From positions 1 to 37,026 of the forward strand of contig CAMAVI010000028.1 of the NCBI GenBank assembly GCA_945861625.1: DNA of 37,026 nt, in the 5' to 3' direction. Made by a program: the position numbers and the translations under genes. The stretch is from Candidatus Sulfopaludibacter sp. SbA3 (lineage in GTDB: Bacteria > Acidobacteriota > Terriglobia > Bryobacterales > Bryobacteraceae). This document shows positions 8,672-16,133 of this stretch, piece by piece. Below the pieces are notes generated by a model. That model was not told the origin of the DNA and did no database searches. It worked only from the letters and a program-made list of their open reading frames with translations. Each line of letters starts with the position of its first letter. Position 1 is the first letter of the stretch.

Positions 8672-9304
8672 CTAAGGCGCGTCCAACAGGTGCCCCATCT
8701 TATCCCGCTTCGTCCGCAGGTAGTTTTCGGTGGAGCCAATGGGATCCACCAGACACGGCACGCGCTCCGCCACCCGGACCCCGGCCTTTTCCAGCGCCTG
8801 GATCTTCGCTGGATTGTTGGACATCAGCCGGACTGCCGCCACCTGGAGGAAATTCAGGATGGCCGCTGGGAGCAGGTAGCCGCGCAGATCGGCTTCGAAG
8901 CCCAATTGCTCATTGGCCTCAACCGTATCCGCACCCTGATCCTGCAGTTCATACGCCCGCAGCTTGTTGAGGAGGCCGATGCCCCGGCCTTCCTGCTGTT
9001 CATACACCAGCAGTCCACGGCCTTCGCGGGCGATACTCTCCAGGGCCAGTTCCAATTGCGCCCGGCAATCGCAGCGCAGGCTATGGAAAACATCACCGGT
9101 CAGGCACTGCGAGTGAATCCGCACGAGGACGGGTTCCGGCGTGGAAATGTCACCCATTTTGAGGACCACCGCCTCTTCGCTCTCAGCGCCGTCCGTCCCG
9201 CGGAAGCCCAAAATGCGGAAGTGCCCGAAGCGGCTGGGAAAATCGGCCTCTGCAATCTTACGCAACTCAAAAGTGGAAGACACGGGATGGAGTGAATTAC
9301 CCAT
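8672..9304 (-). CDS. ribA: GTP cyclohydrolase II
   Basis: A 210-residue enzyme of the first committed step of riboflavin synthesis, converting GTP to the diaminopyrimidinone ribosyl phosphate with release of formate and PPi. The zinc ligands Cys67, Cys78 and Cys80 are seen in SQCLTGDVFHSLRCDC, followed by EGRGIGL (105-111) and the substrate loop near 160-170 (MSNNPAKI). It is a stand-alone RibA, not fused to a RibB domain. Start choice is uncertain. ATG 9304 lies inside a palindromic CATTATAATG and has no good Shine-Dalgarno; GTG 9283 or a TTG a little downstream would leave room for a promoter. Homology to other RibA proteins begins around residue 14. tatA/B follows on the same strand after about 70 bases. 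Confidence 0.93.
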   Translation of the reverse strand: MGNSLHPVSSTFELRKIAEADFPSRFGHFRILGFRGTDGAESEEAVVLKMGDISTPEPVLVRIHSQCLTGDVFHSLRCDCRAQLELALESIAREGRGLLVYEQQEGRGIGLLNKLRAYELQDQGADTVEANEQLGFEADLRGYLLPAAILNFLQVAAVRLMSNNPAKIQALEKAGVRVAERVPCLVDPIGSTENYLRTKRDKMGHLLDAP

Positions 9305-9311
9305 TATAATG
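9302..9311. promoter_or_regulatory. Palindromic TATAAT box between ribA and the sensor kinase gene
   Basis: CATTATAATG is a perfect 10-base palindrome and so presents TATAAT on both strands: 9305-9310 on plus, 9303-9308 on minus. Read on plus, it would start transcription about 20 bases before the kinase ATG at 9336. Read on minus, it would start ribA mRNA at about 9296, downstream of the annotated ribA ATG. No clear -35 element accompanies either reading. Confidence 0.3.
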
Positions 9312-9335
9312 ATCGGGCAGAGTTCTTCACAGCGC

Positions 9336-10685
9336 ATGCTCGAACAGCATCTAGTGATTTTGATGGTGAAGTTGGCGGTAGCGGCTTCCCTGGCGAGCAT
9401 CCTGACCCGCAGCGCCCCCTTCACGCAGATGCTGACGCGCGAGGAACGCACGCTCATGCAGCGCGTGCAAATGGCGCTGGTGAGCGCCGTAATCTTCGGC
9501 CTGGGCGTCGCCGCGCGCGTCGTTACACGGGACGCCTACCAAGCCGTGGACCTGGGTCTGGAAGGAAGCCTGGTGATGGGGATGCTGGGCGGCTACGTCA
9601 CCGGCTTGCTGGCCGGCGTCCTGATTTCCATCCCCGCGATGTTTCACGGCGAGCTGATGTCCATGACGCTGCTTGCCGCCGCCGGCGTCTTGGGCGGACT
9701 CCTGCGCGATCTGGCGCCGGACCGGGAAATGGTATGGACGCTCACCTTCCCCGATCAGGCGCTCTTCCGTCTGCTGCGCAAGCGCGACCTGCGTCCGGCC
9801 GCCTTCAGCCTGGTCTGCGTGCTGGTTATCCTGCTGGCCGAATTTCTGCGCTCCACGCTGGCCCGTTTCTTCCCCAATAGAGGGGTGTTCGCTCTGCAGG
9901 AGAAGTGGGGCGATGAGGGGGCCTGGCTGGTGGCCGCGGTATACGCGACGACGCTCCTTTCGGTGATGCTGCCGCTCAAGATCTGGAACAGCAAGCGCTA
10001 TGAAATGAAACTGGAGTTGCAGCAGCTAAGCCTGAACGAAGCCCGCTTGGCTGCGCTGAGCCGCCAGATCAATCCTCATTTCTTATTTAACACCTTGAAT
10101 TCCGTGGCTTCCCTGATTCGCCTGAATCCCGAGCAGGCCCGCCAGGTAGTGTACAAACTGTCCAATATTTTGCGCCGCCTGCTGCGCCGCCAGGAAAACC
10201 TCACGCCTCTGCGTGAAGAGCTTTCGTTTATCGACGACTATCTGGCTATTGAGATGACTCGCTTCGGCGACAAGCTCCGCTTTGAGCGTGAAATCGATCC
10301 GGCCACGATCGACCTTCTGGTGCCCAGCATGCTTCTGCAGCCGCTGGTCGAAAACAGCATCCGCCACGGCCTTTCGAGCAAGGTGGATGGCGGCACTATA
10401 CGCGTCCGTAGCCGCTTGCACGAGGGCCGCCTGCAGATTCTGGTGGAAGACGATGGGGTAGGCATTCCGGAAGCCAAGCTGGCCCGGTTATTCGAGTTGG
10501 GTATCGGCGTGAGCAACGTCAATGAACGCCTGAAAGTGCTTTACGGAGACGATTACAAGATGTGGGTGGATAGTAAGCCGGGCGAGGGCACCAGCACGGG
10601 GATCGAGATGCCGGAGCAGGCCAGCAGCGCTCCCCAAACCACGAAACCGTCCACGGATGCGTTTGTGGGCGGCGCGGCGCGCTAG
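9336..10685 (+). CDS. LytS-family sensor histidine kinase
   Basis: A 449-residue membrane histidine kinase. The N-terminal half has about five to six hydrophobic helices resembling the 5TM receptor module of LytS/YehU proteins. A short linker helix leads to the His_kinase domain with phospho-acceptor His248 in NPHFLFN, the N-box LVENSIRHGL (Asn340), and the ATP-lid glycine motifs DDGVGIP and GIGVSNVNERL. LytS/YehU kinases normally pair with a LytTR response regulator, but none is present here; the next gene encodes a methyltransferase. The open frame extends back to 9141, inside ribA. ATG 9336 (or 9309) is preferred because it begins the conserved membrane region. The signal sensed is unknown. 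Confidence 0.85.
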   Translation: MLEQHLVILMVKLAVAASLASILTRSAPFTQMLTREERTLMQRVQMALVSAVIFGLGVAARVVTRDAYQAVDLGLEGSLVMGMLGGYVTGLLAGVLISIPAMFHGELMSMTLLAAAGVLGGLLRDLAPDREMVWTLTFPDQALFRLLRKRDLRPAAFSLVCVLVILLAEFLRSTLARFFPNRGVFALQEKWGDEGAWLVAAVYATTLLSVMLPLKIWNSKRYEMKLELQQLSLNEARLAALSRQINPHFLFNTLNSVASLIRLNPEQARQVVYKLSNILRRLLRRQENLTPLREELSFIDDYLAIEMTRFGDKLRFEREIDPATIDLLVPSMLLQPLVENSIRHGLSSKVDGGTIRVRSRLHEGRLQILVEDDGVGIPEAKLARLFELGIGVSNVNERLKVLYGDDYKMWVDSKPGEGTSTGIEMPEQASSAPQTTKPSTDAFVGGAAR

Positions 10686-10687
10686 AG

Positions 10688-10701
10688 TCTTCCGCGGAAG
10701 A
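10688..10701. repeat. 14-base perfect palindrome after the kinase stop
   Basis: TCTTCCGCGGAAGA begins three bases after the stop codon at 10683-10685. It could fold on itself but has no loop and no T-tract, so a terminator role is doubtful. Confidence 0.4.
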
Positions 10702-10777
10702 GCGTGTTGCGAAAGAACCTTGCACGGCGTCAACGCCACGGCGTAAGATAGCAGGAACGCGATCCGGTATCGGGAAT

Positions 10778-10784
10778 AAGGAGA
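10778..10784 (+). promoter_or_regulatory. Shine-Dalgarno supporting a TTG start
   Basis: AAGGAGA lies eight bases before TTG 10793. It is the main reason to accept the non-ATG start of the methyltransferase. Confidence 0.75.
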
Positions 10785-10792
10785 GAATCACC

Positions 10793-11488
10793 TTGGCTGA
10801 GTTGAATTTCAGTTTGCGCCTGCCGCGCAACGGTGCACTACCCTTTACCATTGCGGAGCGCACGCGGCGGGTTTACGACACAGTTGCCGCCGTATATCCA
10901 GCCAGTACGTATTTTTTTCATTCCAAGGCGCACGCCGTCGCTCTGCGGCACTCCGGGATAAAAGATGGGATGCGCGTGCTGGAAATCGCGACGGGCTCGG
11001 GAGAAATGTTCCGCCGCCTGGTGCAAGCAAATCCCAGCGGAACCACATTTGGCTTGGATCTCTCCCCCAACATGGCCGCACGCACCCAATTACACGCCCG
11101 CCGCAAGTTTCCCGCGGCGGCCGCGCACTGTGGAGCGGTCGACGCGCGCCAGATGCCCTTTCCCGACGCAAGCTTTCACGCCGTGATGTGTTGCTATTTG
11201 TTCGAACTGCTGTGCGAGGATGACATCCGGCGGACGCTTCGTGAGATTCACAGAGTGCTGCGCCCCGGCGCAACGTTCTCTCTGGTGCTGATCGGGCAGA
11301 ACGTGGAATTTTTCAACCGCGCCTATGCGGTCGCCGGCAGTCTGGTGCCCGCCTTCTGGGGCCGCCAAGTGGAAAGCTCGGTCCCCGACATGGTGGCCGA
11401 GGCAGGGCTACGCGTGGAAAGAAACCAGTTCGTGCGCCAGGGCTTCTACCCTTCCCGCGTGCTGGTGTTCCGTAAACCTGCGAACTAA
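10793..11488 (+). CDS. Class I SAM-dependent methyltransferase (UbiE-like fold)
   Basis: A 231-residue soluble methyltransferase. Motif I is [10 protein letters not shown] (about residues 60-69), followed by the acidic FGLDLS end of strand 2, [12 protein letters not shown] (motif II region), and [12 protein letters not shown] (motif III), the usual order for Methyltransf_11/25 proteins. A hydrophobic C-terminal stretch may bind a lipid-like substrate. The start is TTG 10793, supported by AAGGAGA at 10778-10784 with eight-base spacing; there is no in-frame ATG nearby. Its stop overlaps the convergent HNH gene by four bases. The substrate is unknown; menaquinone/ubiquinone or phospholipid N-methylation are possibilities suggested only by the fold. 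Confidence 0.8.
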   Translation: MAELNFSLRLPRNGALPFTIAERTRRVYDTVAAVYPASTYFFHSKAHAVALRHSGIKDGMRVLEIATGSGEMFRRLVQANPSGTTFGLDLSPNMAARTQLHARRKFPAAAAHCGAVDARQMPFPDASFHAVMCCYLFELLCEDDIRRTLREIHRVLRPGATFSLVLIGQNVEFFNRAYAVAGSLVPAFWGRQVESSVPDMVAEAGLRVERNQFVRQGFYPSRVLVFRKPAN

Positions 11489-12024
11489 TAAAACAAATAC
11501 TTGCGCCACTGGTCGTCGCTCTTGCCGAGTAGACGCATCAGGTGACGGCTGGTGTGCAGGCTGAAAGGCCGAGGGGCTTTGGCCAGACGCATCCCAGCTT
11601 CGTCGGGGGTGCGGTTGCCCTTCCTGTTATTGCAGGGGTGGCAGCAGGCCACCAGATTTTCCCACGTGGTTTCGCCCGCGCGTGAGCGGGGGATCACGTG
11701 ATCCAGCGTCAACTCATTCGTGCTGAACGTGCAATGGCAATACTGGCACGTGTAACGGTCGCGCATCATGATGTTCTTGCGCGAAAGCGACCGCGCCTGC
11801 ATGGGAATGCGCCGGTATTCGAGCAACCGGATCACGCTGGGAACCGGCACCGCCTGCCGCGCCGAATGCACGTGCCCGTGGGCGTGCTCTTCCGCCGACG
11901 CGACTCCCTTCAGCACCAGCACCAAGGCGCGCCGCGCCGCGCAGACGTTAATCGGTTCGTAGCTCGAGTTCAAAACAAGGACGGGTCGATGCAAGCGTTC
12001 CTGGTGATGAGAGGTAGCAATCAC
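11485..12024 (-). CDS. HNH endonuclease-family protein
   Basis: A 179-residue protein with an N-terminal domain opening [15 protein letters not shown] and a C-terminal HNH domain. Zinc knuckles are Cys93-xx-Cys96 and Cys128-xx-Cys131. The active-site signature is [11 protein letters not shown] with Asp108-His109, Asn123 in TWENLVA, and [10 protein letters not shown]. This arrangement is a widespread stand-alone bacterial family whose physiological role is unsettled. The start is GTG 12024, with GGGAG at 12031-12035 on the minus strand. It overlaps the comF stop in a GTGA junction, so translation is probably coupled to comF, a DNA-uptake-associated gene. Its 3' end overlaps the convergent methyltransferase by four bases. 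Confidence 0.9.
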   Translation of the reverse strand: MIATSHHQERLHRPVLVLNSSYEPINVCAARRALVLVLKGVASAEEHAHGHVHSARQAVPVPSVIRLLEYRRIPMQARSLSRKNIMMRDRYTCQYCHCTFSTNELTLDHVIPRSRAGETTWENLVACCHPCNNRKGNRTPDEAGMRLAKAPRPFSLHTSRHLMRLLGKSDDQWRKYLFY

Positions 12025-12848
12025 GTGTTACTCCCTACGTGGACGGCCGAAGCCATTTCGAAACCTGTTAATGCCGCGCGCCGGTCGGTGCGCGCTACCG
12101 CGAGCAGCGCCACATGCGAGGCCCCGGCGCGTTTGAGTGCGCGTGCGCAGGCAGCCGCGGTCGCGCCCGTCGTCATGACGTCGTCGACCAGCAGCACGCG
12201 CTTGCCATTGAGTTGAAGACCTCTGCGCGGCCGGAACGCTCCGCTTACGTTAGCCCGCCGCTTGGCGTTGGTCAGCCCGGCCTGCGGCGCCGTCGGCTTC
12301 ACACGGCGGACGGCTTTCTTCACCGGGACGTTCCACCGGCGGCCAATTTCGCGCGCCAGCAATTCGGATTGATTAAAACCGCGCTCCCAACGCCGCGTCC
12401 AGTGCAGCGGCATGGGAACGATGGCGTCAAATTGCTGTTCCCTGGGCAGCGCCTGCGCCAGGAACTTGCCGAGCGGCGCGGCCAGAGTATGAATCTTTTC
12501 GAACTTGAACAGATGAATCAGCTTGCGCAGGGAACCTTCGTAGGAACCATACGAATAAACTGCGTCGAAGCCAGTGAGTCCCAGGCGGCACAGTGTGCAG
12601 CGCCCGCTTTCGTCCAGGGGAAATGCGTTTACAAAGGGCGTCCGGCAGGCCACGCAGAAGTATTCGGCCACCAGAGGCTGCGGCTCGCGCAGGCACTTGG
12701 CGCAGACCGGGACGCGCGAAACTTCACGCAGAGCCTCGCCGCAGAGGCGGCAATCGTCGGGAAAAATCAGGGAGAAAAGCGGGGAAACAACCAGGTCAAC
12801 AAAGCCGCGAAATCCCTTTTCCGCGCTACGGCGGAACGCATCAGGCAT
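12021..12848 (-). CDS. comF: ComF-family phosphoribosyltransferase-like protein
   Basis: A 275-residue protein with an N-terminal zinc-ribbon region containing four CxxC pairs (Cys33/36, 49/52, 65/68, 84/87) and a type I PRTase domain. The domain carries the family block [10 protein letters not shown] (156-165) and the PRPP loop [13 protein letters not shown] (218-230). ComF proteins are needed for transformation in competent bacteria and are widespread elsewhere, where the function is less certain. The length is near the top of the family range (usually about 220-250) owing to a hydrophobic N-terminal extension. It is coupled to the downstream HNH gene by a four-base overlap. Confidence 0.9.
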   Translation of the reverse strand: MPDAFRRSAEKGFRGFVDLVVSPLFSLIFPDDCRLCGEALREVSRVPVCAKCLREPQPLVAEYFCVACRTPFVNAFPLDESGRCTLCRLGLTGFDAVYSYGSYEGSLRKLIHLFKFEKIHTLAAPLGKFLAQALPREQQFDAIVPMPLHWTRRWERGFNQSELLAREIGRRWNVPVKKAVRRVKPTAPQAGLTNAKRRANVSGAFRPRRGLQLNGKRVLLVDDVMTTGATAAACARALKRAGASHVALLAVARTDRRAALTGFEMASAVHVGSNT

Positions 12849-12930
12849 CGGGAACCAGCGGCCCGTACTAGGGAGCAGGCTACTCGAGAAGACCCACCTC
12901 CACTAAACACCTTCAGTTTACACCATTAAA

Positions 12931-13344
12931 ATGACGGTGATGGTGGGAAGAGCGCTGCTCGCGTGGCTGGCACTGATTGCGGTGGAAACCGTGCATGGGG
13001 TGCTGCGAAATCTTTTCCTGGTGCCCACGGTGGGCGATCTGTGGTCGCGGCAGATTGGCGTGGTCATCGGCTCCGCGCTGGTGTTGGCCACGGCGCTGGT
13101 TTTCATTCGCTGGATCCGGCCAACGTCGGTCCGCGCGACTTTGTGGATCGGTGCGCTGTGGCTGGTGTTGACACTGGTTTTCGAGTTCTCTTTGGGACGG
13201 GCACTGGGACGCTCCTGGGATCAGCTGCTCGCCGATTACGATCTCTCGCGCGGAGGGTATCTTTCGTTCGGGATGGTTCTGTTGGCGCTTGCTCCATGGA
13301 TCGCAGCGAAGATGCGTGCCGCGGGTCCGGACTCCAGCGGTTGA
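12931..13344 (+). CDS. Small four-helix membrane protein, unknown function
   Basis: A 137-residue hydrophobic protein with about four predicted membrane segments (residues about 5-22, 41-60, 68-88 and 112-128). A motif-like stretch reading HGVLRNLFLVPTVGDLWSRQIGV lies between the first two. I recognise this as a conserved hypothetical type but cannot attach a function. The ATG at 12931 starts directly at the first helix. The 82-base spacer from comF, transcribed the other way, should hold divergent promoters, but no convincing boxes were seen. The next gene is on the same strand 30 bases on, encoding a secreted protein; the two may be co-transcribed. Confidence 0.7.
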   Translation: MTVMVGRALLAWLALIAVETVHGVLRNLFLVPTVGDLWSRQIGVVIGSALVLATALVFIRWIRPTSVRATLWIGALWLVLTLVFEFSLGRALGRSWDQLLADYDLSRGGYLSFGMVLLALAPWIAAKMRAAGPDSSG

Positions 13345-13374
13345 CAGCGGAAGGAACGGAAGGATAGTATCGCC

Positions 13375-14358
13375 GTGAAGGGCGGACGAGCGATGAACTA
13401 TTGGCCGGTTCTTGTTTTTAGTGTTGTGGCGTTAGGGCAGACTCCGAAGATCCCGCGCGCGGCGGACGGGCATCCGGATTTACAAGGCTTCTGGAACAAT
13501 GCGAGTCTGACGCCGTTCGAAAGGCCGGTGGCGCTGGGCACTAAGGCATTCTTCACGGCGGAAGAAGCCGCGTCCTTCGAGCGCAACCGGTTGAACGAAG
13601 TCAATCGCGACCGCCGCGACGGAGGCAACCAAACCGACGCCGCGCGCGCCTACAACGAAGCCTGGTTCGATCGCGGAACGAAGGTATCCAAGTTGCAGCG
13701 CACGTCGCTGATCAGCGATCCGCCCGACGGCCGGGTTCCTCCTTTGACGCCCCAGGCGAAAGTGAAATGGGACAAGATTCAGGCTGAATTCGCGCTGCAC
13801 CCGGGCGACGGACCGGAAGACCGGCCTCTGCCCGACCGCTGCCTGCTGTTTTCGCAAGTGGGTCCGCCGATGCTGCCCGGTAATTACAACGACAACTACC
13901 AGATCGTGCAGACCGCGACCTCGATTTCGATTCTCACGGAGATGGGGAACATCGCCCGCTCAATTCCCCTGGATGGGCGCCCTCATTTACCGAACAGTGT
14001 CCGGCAATGGACTGGCGATCCGCGCGGGCGTTGGGAAGGCGACACGCTGGTGGTGGAGTCCACCAATTTCCGCGTGGGGCCGCGCAGCCGCTTCGGCGTG
14101 GTCCTGGACGCCATGACCGATGAAAATCTTCGCATCGTGGAACGCTTCACGCGCACGGCCCCCGACACGCTTCTTTATAAAGCGACTGTCGAAGATCCGA
14201 CCGTATTCAGTAAACCCTGGACCGTCGAAGTCGCCATGAACAAGACCGACGGCCCCATCTACGAGTACGCCTGCCACGAAGGCAACTACGGCATGGTCGG
14301 CATTCTTAACGGCTTCCGGGTGGATGAGAAGAAAGCCGCCGCGAAGACGGGCCGGTAA
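13375..14358 (+). CDS. Secreted acidobacterial family protein (PDGHPDLQG type), unknown function
   Basis: A protein of about 320 residues with a short N-terminal signal peptide (NYWPVLVFSVVALGQ), so probably exported. The mature part begins PKIPRAADGHPDLQGFWNN, a hallmark of a protein family strongly expanded in Solibacter-like Acidobacteria. Later blocks are LPDRCLLFSQVGPP, then RGRWEGDTLVVESTNF, and a closing EYACHEGNYGM. The role is not established. The start may be GTG 13375, which has AAGGA upstream, or ATG 13393. It converges with the acyl-CoA synthetase gene, leaving only five bases between the two stop codons and no room for a separate terminator. Confidence 0.82.
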   Translation: MKGGRAMNYWPVLVFSVVALGQTPKIPRAADGHPDLQGFWNNASLTPFERPVALGTKAFFTAEEAASFERNRLNEVNRDRRDGGNQTDAARAYNEAWFDRGTKVSKLQRTSLISDPPDGRVPPLTPQAKVKWDKIQAEFALHPGDGPEDRPLPDRCLLFSQVGPPMLPGNYNDNYQIVQTATSISILTEMGNIARSIPLDGRPHLPNSVRQWTGDPRGRWEGDTLVVESTNFRVGPRSRFGVVLDAMTDENLRIVERFTRTAPDTLLYKATVEDPTVFSKPWTVEVAMNKTDGPIYEYACHEGNYGMVGILNGFRVDEKKAAAKTGR

Positions 14359-14363
14359 CCGCT

Positions 14364-16091
14364 TTACTCGAATTCTCTCCCCGCGTACAGCTCATTCACC
14401 AGCGCGCGGTGATTTTCCAGAGCCCGGCTGCGGCGGAGTTTCATTGTGGGCGTCAGTTCGCCGTGCTCAATCGTAAAGTCACGGTCCAAGATTTTGAATT
14501 TGCGGATCTGCTCGAACTGAGGGAGCTGGCGGTTTACATTCTTCACCGTCTGCGCAACAACCGGAGCGGCAGCGGCGGGATCGCCGGTCACGGTAATGAG
14601 AGCCGTCACGTAGGGTAGCTTGTCGCCGATCAGAAGCACGTGGCTGATCAGCGGCTCCTGCTTGAACAGACCTTCGATCCGCGCGGGGTAAATCTTCTTG
14701 CCGTTGGAAGCGACGATCAGCTCCTTCTTGCGTCCGGTGATGTAGTAGTAGCCTTCGTCGTCGCGGGTGGCGATGTCACCGGTAGCCAACCATCCGTCTC
14801 GTAGCACAGCGGCCGTGGCTTCCGGATCTTTGAAGTAGCCTTCGAAATTGGCGGGGCTGCGCACCAACAACTCGCCGTCTTCATCAATTCGGGTCTCGAT
14901 ACCGGGCAACAGAGTGCCGATGCTGCCGGGCTTCACGCGGTGGAACGGATTCACGGAAATCACGCCACCCTCAGTCAGGCCATAACCTTCGAGCAGCGGC
15001 ATTCCTATCGCCTCGTAGAATTCCGCGAGTTCCTTGCTCAAAGGCGCGGCGCCGGATATCGGAAAGCGCAGACGGCCACCCAAACGTTCCCGAATCTTGG
15101 CGAAGATTACGCGGTCGAAGAGTTTCAGCGCAGAGCGTATCCAAAAGGGCACGCGCTTGCCCTCCCGCCGCAGTGAAGCGGCGCGCGCGCCCATTCCCAA
15201 GGCCAGGTAGAACAGTTTGCGCATGTGCGCCGGGCGTTTCTTGATTTCGGCGATGATGCTCGAATACATGCGCTCCCAAACACGCGGCGGCGATAGAAAG
15301 AACGTCGGGCGGGCGGAGCGTAGTTCGTGCGGAAGTTTCGATAGACCTTCGGAGAACCACACGCAGGAACCCGTGAGCGTGGGCATCAGTTGCGCCACCA
15401 CGCGCTGCGCGATGTGCGCCGAAGGGAGAAACGCGACCGTCGAATCGTCACACTTGAGCGGCAGGACCGCCGGCGTCATGTCGATATTCGCAACCAGTGA
15501 GTGGTGCGTGACCAGGCCCATCTTGGGCGCGCCGGTTGCGCCGGACGTCATGTACAGGACCGCGAGCGCTGTGGCGTCGTAACTGTCCAGCAGGCGGTCG
15601 AAAGCGGCGGGATCGGTAGCCAGCGCCTGGCGGCCTTTCTCGATCAGATCGGCCAACGTGGGAAAGCCTTCAGCCGCGCCGGTCAGCACGATCCATTGAT
15701 ACTCTTGTGCGTCTCCGAGCACGGCCCGCAACCCGTGCATGGCCTTGGCGTTTTCCACTAAGATGACGCGCGCCTCACAGGTGCGCACGGCCTCGGCTTG
15801 TTCAGCAAACGGGAGGCTGGTGTAGAGGGCGGCGGAGACGGCTCCGGCAGTCATCACGCCCATGTCGGCGAAGTAAAATTCCGCGCGCGTCTCCGATTGC
15901 AACGCAATGATGTCTCCTACCTTGACGCCAAGCGAGCGAAGACCCAGCGCGGTCCAGCGAACCAGGTCGCGTGTTTCCGACCAGTTGTAGGTTTTGTATT
16001 TTCCGCCGCCAACGGGCTGCCGCAGGGCCGGCTTATCGCCATGAGCGGCGGCGGTTTCCTCCAGCAGCGTGTAGACGGTCCGAGCGGGCAT
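14364..16091 (-). CDS. Long-chain acyl-CoA synthetase (AMP-forming)
   Basis: A 575-residue ANL-superfamily adenylating enzyme that activates fatty acids to acyl-CoA. The P-loop reads MTSGATGAPKMG (181-192), with Ala for the usual Thr in SGTTG. The adenine motif is GYGLTEGG (369-376), the hinge region is GWLATGDIA, followed by GRKKELIV, and the catalytic lysine lies in PTMKLRR near the C-terminus. The FAA1-like organisation, with a long insert between the P-loop and GYGLTEG, fits long-chain substrates. It is distinct from the smaller adenylating enzyme at 30-31 kb. It follows the TPR membrane protein on the same strand after 42 bases and may be co-transcribed with it. Chain-length preference is not determinable. 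Confidence 0.88.
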   Translation of the reverse strand: MPARTVYTLLEETAAAHGDKPALRQPVGGGKYKTYNWSETRDLVRWTALGLRSLGVKVGDIIALQSETRAEFYFADMGVMTAGAVSAALYTSLPFAEQAEAVRTCEARVILVENAKAMHGLRAVLGDAQEYQWIVLTGAAEGFPTLADLIEKGRQALATDPAAFDRLLDSYDATALAVLYMTSGATGAPKMGLVTHHSLVANIDMTPAVLPLKCDDSTVAFLPSAHIAQRVVAQLMPTLTGSCVWFSEGLSKLPHELRSARPTFFLSPPRVWERMYSSIIAEIKKRPAHMRKLFYLALGMGARAASLRREGKRVPFWIRSALKLFDRVIFAKIRERLGGRLRFPISGAAPLSKELAEFYEAIGMPLLEGYGLTEGGVISVNPFHRVKPGSIGTLLPGIETRIDEDGELLVRSPANFEGYFKDPEATAAVLRDGWLATGDIATRDDEGYYYITGRKKELIVASNGKKIYPARIEGLFKQEPLISHVLLIGDKLPYVTALITVTGDPAAAAPVVAQTVKNVNRQLPQFEQIRKFKILDRDFTIEHGELTPTMKLRRSRALENHRALVNELYAGREFE

Positions 16092-16133
16092 GATGTGATT
16101 TTAACGTGCTCCCGAACAGCGGACGGCGAGGCA

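Noticed and set aside
8672-9304. FMN riboswitch controlling ribA
   Set aside because: The space upstream of ribA is a coding gene on the other strand and a few tens of bases; no conserved riboswitch fold could fit.
10688-10701. Rho-independent terminator after the sensor kinase
   Set aside because: A palindrome is present but has no loop and no following T-tract.
12114-12929. Plus-strand 271-codon frame across comF
   Set aside because: Antisense to a clear ComF with four CxxC pairs and the PRPP loop.
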